A stretch of DNA of 64,000 nt from Clostridium gelidum (GTDB taxonomy: Bacteria > Bacillota > Clostridia > Clostridiales > Clostridiaceae): contig NZ_AP024849.1 of the NCBI RefSeq assembly GCF_019977655.1, positions 691,001 through 755,000 on the forward strand. The letters are read 5' to 3'. Positions within the stretch are counted from its first letter, which is position 1; every line of letters starts with the position of its first letter. Below are positions 60,101 through 64,000 of the stretch, piece after piece. The translations under genes were made by a program, and so were the position numbers. The notes beneath the pieces were generated by a model. The model did not search any database. It was given only the letters and a program-made list of their open reading frames with translations, and had not been told where the DNA came from.

Positions 60101-60514
60101 TTACCAAGGTTGATTTTTAAGGTTCTCAAAATTTACTTTTTCTAATTCATCAACTAGAGTATTTTGAATATTACCCAAAGCATTATGTATAGCGCAATGT
60201 CCGATTTTATTAGCGCTGCAGGCTTGCTTATCATAAATACATCTAGTTAGTATAATAGGACCTTGTATAGCTTCAACCACATCTTTTAAAGTTATATTTT
60301 TAGGTTCCTTTGCAATAGCATAACCACCATTAATTCCTCTAAATGATTTAACAATACCTGCTTGGATAAGTTTCCTAGTTAACTTTAATAAAAACCTAAG
60401 AGGAATATTTGTTTCTTCTGATAAAAATTTGGCATCCAATTTGTTATCTAAGCCTTCTTTAGATAATATAAGTACTAGTCTAAGTGCATAATCAGATTCT
60501 TGATTGATATTCAT
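60101..60514 (-). CDS. Rrf2-family regulator
   Basis: This 137-residue protein has the Rrf2 winged helix (DYALRLVLILSKEG, FLSEETNIPLRFLLKLTRKLIQAGIVKSFRGINGGYAIAK) and a three-Cys group C-x6-C-x7-C (residues about 93-108) that suits an iron-sulfur cluster as in IscR, NsrR or RsrR. It probably senses O2, NO or redox state. A GTATACC-type palindrome at its own promoter also occurs twice before the fusion gene, so it likely controls both. Confidence 0.92.
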   Translation of the reverse strand: MNINQESDYALRLVLILSKEGLDNKLDAKFLSEETNIPLRFLLKLTRKLIQAGIVKSFRGINGGYAIAKEPKNITLKDVVEAIQGPIILTRCIYDKQACSANKIGHCAIHNALGNIQNTLVDELEKVNFENLKNQPW

Positions 60515-60531
60515 ATATATTACTCCTTAAA

Positions 60532-60550
60532 GTATACCTATTTAGTATAA
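60532..60550. promoter_or_regulatory. Rrf2-type operator 3 (self-control)
   Basis: GTATACCTATTTAGTATAA keeps the GTATACC arm and a related right arm. It lies just after the -10 box of the rrf2 promoter, before the ribosome site. Confidence 0.55.
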
Positions 60551-60553
60551 TAT

Positions 60554-60582
60554 ATGATATTATAAGTTTTTATTATTGTCAA
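60554..60582 (-). promoter_or_regulatory. promoter of the Rrf2 gene
   Basis: On the minus strand TTGACA (60582-60577) and TATCAT (60559-60554) are separated by 17 bases. Confidence 0.6.
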
Positions 60583-60688
60583 TAGTCTTATTAGAGCATT
60601 CATTAAAATTAACATCCCAATAACATACTTTAAGATAATTTATTAAGATACAATCAAATAAATATATTGAAAATGTGTTATGAGGATG

Positions 60689-61219
60689 CTATTCACTTAT
60701 ATTAAAATTCCTAAAGTAAGGTAGTTTAGACATATGGTTAACTATAAAGTTAGCACCTATACCAATAAAGATTCCAGTACCAACACCTGCTATTGATAAA
60801 ATCGGTAAGTAAAGCATGATTGCTATATTTTGAACCATAGCCGAAGCAACGAATAATTGACCTACATTATGAAATAAAGCTCCAGAAGCACTGACACCTA
60901 TTATACTGACTTTATCTTTTCCAAGGGTTTTTACTAATATCATTGCCAAATAACTAAGGATTGCACCAGCAACACCATACATGAAGGTGGATAGGTTTCC
61001 ACCAAACATAGTTGATAGCAAAAGTCTTAGTATTATTACTAAAAAGACGTCTTTTTTACTATTTAGCGTGTATAATGCTATAACAGTAATTAAATTTGCT
61101 AGTCCAAGCTTTGCACCAGGTGCAATAAATGGGACTGGAATCATACTTTCAATGGTATAAAGAGCCAAAGCTTGTGCGACTAAAAGGCCTATAAAAACTA
61201 TTCTAAATGTTTTGCTCAT
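60689..61219 (-). CDS. Gx-transporter family membrane protein
   Basis: This 176-residue protein has five to six membrane spans (IVFIGLLVAQALALYTIESMIP, GAKLGLANLITVIALYTL, LSTFMYGVAGAILSYLAMILV). It belongs to the Gx_transp family, historically named heptaprenyl diphosphate synthase component I and resembling ECF substrate-binding subunits. The NusG-II gene precedes it by 10 bases, and this pair commonly accompanies ApbE or Rnf/flavin-transfer genes. ATG 61219 with GAGGTGA. Confidence 0.85.
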   Translation of the reverse strand: MSKTFRIVFIGLLVAQALALYTIESMIPVPFIAPGAKLGLANLITVIALYTLNSKKDVFLVIILRLLLSTMFGGNLSTFMYGVAGAILSYLAMILVKTLGKDKVSIIGVSASGALFHNVGQLFVASAMVQNIAIMLYLPILSIAGVGTGIFIGIGANFIVNHMSKLPYFRNFNISE

Positions 61220-61229
61220 TTTATTCACC

Positions 61230-61619
61230 TCAGTGTAGTGGAATAACATCAATATTTTTTTCAGTATCATTGCTCTTAATTTCAATCATTAATTTATGTG
61301 GAAGACAAACTGAAATTTGACCTGGTTTTGATATAAAGCCAGATTTTACACAAATTTTATCTCTGCAATCCGAATCTATTATTCCAATAGAATCATCCTT
61401 AATTTCAATTATATTATATCCATACTTTGTTTTAACATCTATCTGCTCTTCACCTCTATGCTCAGATAAGAGTATTTTCTTATAAGGTTTACCATCTAAA
61501 GTTACTTCAGCATAAGTTCCATTATAATTTTTACCCATCATTACTCCGAAAATAAGTTCAGGAATAAAGGATAAACATATTAACACAACTATTATAATTA
61601 TATCCCACTTTTTAAACAT
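61230..61619 (-). CDS. NusG domain II protein, membrane-anchored
   Basis: This 129-residue protein has one N-terminal span (IIIIVVLICLSFIPELIFGVMM) and an extracellular beta domain with C-x4-C...C (DCRDKICVKSGFISKPGQISVCLP), the pattern of the NusG_II family. It is not the transcription factor NusG. Conserved Cys and the partner Gx-transporter suggest a role in extracytoplasmic redox or flavin handling; that is inference. Confidence 0.85.
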   Translation of the reverse strand: MFKKWDIIIIVVLICLSFIPELIFGVMMGKNYNGTYAEVTLDGKPYKKILLSEHRGEEQIDVKTKYGYNIIEIKDDSIGIIDSDCRDKICVKSGFISKPGQISVCLPHKLMIEIKSNDTEKNIDVIPLH

Positions 61620-62229
61620 AATAATTCCTCTTTAATCTTTAATCTTAAGTTTGTGAGCTTATGTACATCTTTGGCTGTTTTTTTATTTGTCTTATTTGAT
61701 TATATATTAATATTCACTAGTTTGCTAGCATTCTAACTAGCTTTTTTCTTTATTTAAATTTCTAATAGTGCATAAATATTAAAAAGAAATGAGTTATTGA
61801 ACAATGAAAAATATTTTAATAATTCTGATTGTTTGAGGAACCTCTATGCTAAATTTAGTATAGGTCTTTTGTTATAAAAAATAAAATTATTTTAATAAAT
61901 ATCGCATTATTCAAAACATTTGAAAATATTAAAACGCTTAGAATAAAAACTATTGAAAAATTAAATGAAGTGTCATTTGCAAACTATAGAATTAAAAAAA
62001 CAGGGAAATAATGCGCATGAAATAAAATGACAAGTAAAAGATGGAATGCATATTTTGCATCATCAAGGAATTTATTAATAGAGGTTACATTCTAGATGGA
62101 ACAGAGGTATGGTATAATCATAAACAATTAGATCTAGATGCTGAGTTAGTCGAAAGAATTAATACAGTATCGCCATGAATTTTAGAATTTTCAGTAAAAT
62201 ATAGTATATATGGATAAGGGTGATAAATA
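61620..62229. other. gene-free stretch, with one short frame
   Basis: No RNA gene or repeat with a partner was recognised. A 45-codon frame at 62041-62178 is described separately. The remainder is A+T-rich. Confidence 0.35.
62041..62178 (+). pseudogene. 45-residue frame, probable gene relic
   Basis: The frame runs MECIFCIIKEFINRGYILDG then TEVWYNHKQLDLDAELVERI and NTVSP. The amino-acid make-up is protein-like, but the ribosome site is poor and the length is short. It looks like the C-terminal end of a decayed gene. Not recognised. Confidence 0.3.
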
Positions 62230-62913
62230 TTGAATCAAAAGATATTAATTGTAGACGACGAAGAAGATATAATTTCATTTTTAAAGGATTCATTAGAAGA
62301 GGACGATTATGAAGTTTTTACTGCTTATAATGGAGAAGAAGCTATTGAAAAGGTAAAGTTTCATCCGGATTTAATATTATTGGATGTTATGATTCCAAAT
62401 AAAAATGGATATGAAGTATGTAGAGAAATAAGAGATCAAGTGGATTGTCCTATCATTTTCTTGACTGCAAAAGGAGAAGATGTGGATATAATTAGTGGAC
62501 TCGGAGCAGGTGGAGATGATTATATTTCTAAGCCTTTTAGTTTAAGACAATTAAAAGCGAGGATAGGTGCACATTTAAGAAGAGAAAAAAGAAGTTATAA
62601 TAATGAAAATAAAGTTAATTTATATTTTGGAGATTTAAATATAGATTTAAGGGGAAGGACAAGTTATTGTAAAGGAGAAAGTATACCATTAACTAAAAAG
62701 GAATTTGATATAATGGAATTTCTAGCAATAAATTGTGGACAAGTATTTTCAAAAGAGCAGATATATGAAAAAATATGGGGCTATGATGCAGAAGGAGACT
62801 CAGCAGCAGTTGCTGAACATGTAAAGAAAATACGGTATAAATTGAAAAAATATGATAAAAATAGAGAATATATTTCTACTGTGTGGGGAGTAGGATATAA
62901 GTGGGAAAAGTAA
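62230..62913 (+). CDS. OmpR/PhoB-family response regulator
   Basis: This 227-residue protein has a receiver domain (ILIVDDEEDI, phospho-acceptor D52 in LILLDVMIP, FLTAKGE, KPFSLRQL) and a C-terminal winged helix (LTKKEFDIMEFLAINCGQVFSKEQIYEKIWGYDAEGDSAAVAEHVKKIR). No histidine kinase gene is adjacent on either side. The start is TTG 62230 behind AAGGGTG. It is followed directly by a terminator, so it is a single-gene unit. Confidence 0.93.
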   Translation: MNQKILIVDDEEDIISFLKDSLEEDDYEVFTAYNGEEAIEKVKFHPDLILLDVMIPNKNGYEVCREIRDQVDCPIIFLTAKGEDVDIISGLGAGGDDYISKPFSLRQLKARIGAHLRREKRSYNNENKVNLYFGDLNIDLRGRTSYCKGESIPLTKKEFDIMEFLAINCGQVFSKEQIYEKIWGYDAEGDSAAVAEHVKKIRYKLKKYDKNREYISTVWGVGYKWEK

Positions 62914-63488
62914 TTTAAAAAAGTTTGTGTCTTTAAAAAAAGATACAAGCTTTTTTTATTTTATACGAGGAAATTATAGCTTGGGAAAATCTGTGGACAT
63001 TGTGCCCCTTGAGGGTATAACTTTTGAAAGTACAATAATACATGGTAGTGAATCAATTTCAAATAAGAATAAATTGTTAATAAAAATTATTACTAAGAAA
63101 ATAAGAAGAATAACATAGTCTGAGAAACAGATTTTCTTCTTTGTTTATAGAAAATTATATTGATAAAAGTTGCAAAACACTAGTACCGATAATCAGTAAG
63201 TAGCCTACCTATATTAATATTTATTTCCATAGTGGGTATTTAAAATAAATGTTGTTAATATGTTTAGAAATTGCATGATATGTCAAGGATTAAAAAGGAA
63301 GCATGTATATACATGTAATATAAGTATCTGATTAAAAAGAAAGTATGTACATATTTTATATTCATATTGCAATTAACAAGATAAATTCATATACAGATTA
63401 AAATATATATTAAAATACAAAGTAGATTTGTATCAAAAATGTTAATTGTTATCTGTAAATTAATGAAAATTAAGAATTAGAGGAAGAA
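62914..63488. other. gene-free stretch before the IS1595-like gene
   Basis: It holds the terminator at 62921-62957 and a degenerate piece of the mosaic repeat at 62989-63020 (GGACATTGTGCCCCTTGAGG). A 63-codon frame at 62927-63118 runs across both and is not called. A CATGTATATACATG palindrome lies near 63304. Confidence 0.4.
62921..62957 (+). terminator. intrinsic terminator after response regulator
   Basis: AGTTTGTGTCTTT pairs with AAGATACAAGCT (G-U pairs allowed); TTTTTTT follows. Confidence 0.8.
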
Positions 63489-63995
63489 GTGACCTTTTTG
63501 ATACAAAAAAATGTAAATTCAAAGAAATTAAAAGAGAATATAAATAGTTTGTTGAAAAGCTACATTTATAAAAATAGAAATATTGAGTGTTGTCCATCTT
63601 GTGGGGGAAAAAAATATATTAAGCATGGATCATATAAGGGAATACAAAGATATAAATGTAAAGATTGCAGGAAAACTTTTTCAAATACTACAAATTCACT
63701 ATGGAGTTATTCAAAGAAGGATATAAATATATGGATAGAATTTGTTGAACTAATGATACAAAAGAAATCCTTAAGGTTTTGTGCAAAAAAATTAAAGATA
63801 AGTATAACAACAGCATTTTATTGGAGGCATAAAATTTTGCATGGATTAAAATTAGATAGTGTACCCAAAGAATTAGAAGGAAATGTACATATTAATAAAA
63901 CTATAGTAATAGAGAATTTTAAAGGATGCAGAAATATACTAACAACTAGAAGAAGTAATATTTGGATTGTAGCAGCAAAAGGGGATGAAGACTAA
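63489..63995 (+). CDS. IS1595-like transposase N-terminal part (truncated)
   Basis: This 168-residue (or 165 from TTG 63498) protein has an IS1/IS1595-type zinc ribbon (CCPSCGGKKYIKHGSYKGIQ, CKDCRKTFS) and helix-turn-helix (SLRFCAKKLKISITTAFYWRHKIL). Where IS1595 transposases have IDET with the first catalytic Asp, it has HINKT, and it stops soon after at 63995, far short of the usual 280-330 residues. It may bind DNA but cannot transpose by itself. The window ends 5 bases later, so a continuing piece downstream cannot be judged. Confidence 0.7.
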   Translation: MTFLIQKNVNSKKLKENINSLLKSYIYKNRNIECCPSCGGKKYIKHGSYKGIQRYKCKDCRKTFSNTTNSLWSYSKKDINIWIEFVELMIQKKSLRFCAKKLKISITTAFYWRHKILHGLKLDSVPKELEGNVHINKTIVIENFKGCRNILTTRRSNIWIVAAKGDED

Positions 63996-64000
63996 ATGCT

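Noticed and set aside
62927..63118. 63-codon frame after the response regulator
   Set aside because: It starts inside the terminator hairpin and runs through a degenerate repeat, so it is unlikely to be a gene.

Overview
The window reads as chromosome of a low-GC, anaerobic, saccharolytic Clostridium (cluster I, of the C. beijerinckii / saccharobutylicum type). The basis is very AT-rich intergenic DNA, strong AGGAGG ribosome sites, Rnf complex genes, a flavodiiron protein, FliY with CheC domains and many sugar-acid and glycoside genes. No rRNA, tRNA or CRISPR array was seen. This placement is inference; no search was run.

Layout. 1-8.4 kb: the end of a Gfo/Idh/MocA oxidoreductase, an EamA permease, a secreted CAP protein with wall-binding repeats, an MFS permease, an Old-Yellow-Enzyme with a divergent HxlR regulator, the DNA glycosylase AlkC and a small unknown protein. 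8.4-15.9 kb: PadR regulator divergent from a 664-residue enoate-reductase-like flavoenzyme, an HSL-type hydrolase, a HAD phosphatase and a GH1 6-phospho-beta-glucosidase. 16-20.3 kb: a fliM-fliY pair, ogt and nfo. 20.4-26.6 kb: an HTH-less DeoR paralogue beside a full DeoR, a HAD phosphatase, an ArsR-like regulator, a membrane protein, GH51 arabinofuranosidase and a zinc-ribbon protein. 27-39.8 kb: an alpha-glucoside locus (LacI, binding protein, two permeases, GH31, a chemoreceptor, two GH13 enzymes) with ROK and VOC gene relics. 39.8-43 kb: an IS1182-like element sitting in the loop of a terminator hairpin, and a membrane protein. 43-48.7 kb: uronate catabolism (AraC, DhuD, DhuI, IclR, KdgK, KdgA). 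49.2-56.1 kb: rseC-like gene, rnfCDGEA, a repeat insertion, rnfB and apbE. 56.1-60.6 kb: a redox module of an acyl-CoA dehydrogenase/EtfA-C/rubredoxin triple fusion, a flavodiiron protein and an Rrf2 regulator. 60.7-64 kb: Gx-transporter/NusG-II pair, an OmpR-type response regulator and a truncated IS1595-like protein.

How genes work together. The alpha-glucoside locus imports and hydrolyses isomalto/malto-oligosaccharides under LacI control: a perfect operator and a second near-copy 62 bp away bracket the promoter. The uronate genes convert 4-deoxy-hexosulose-uronate through KDG and KDPG to pyruvate and triose phosphate. ApbE should flavinylate RnfG and RnfD. The most unusual system is at 56.4-60.6 kb. 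One polypeptide joins acyl-CoA oxidation, an ETF flavin domain and rubredoxin, and is followed by a flavodiiron O2/NO reductase. Matching palindromes upstream of the fusion gene and of the rrf2 gene suggest one Rrf2 regulon.

The window is also rich in small non-coding mobile repeats: a TTAGGCACA-ended family with about seven copies, a mosaic repeat near 11.2 kb and 60 kb, a hairpin family near 3.4 and 11.3 kb, a CAATTGT-ended element inside the rnf operon, and an IS1182-derived miniature relic.
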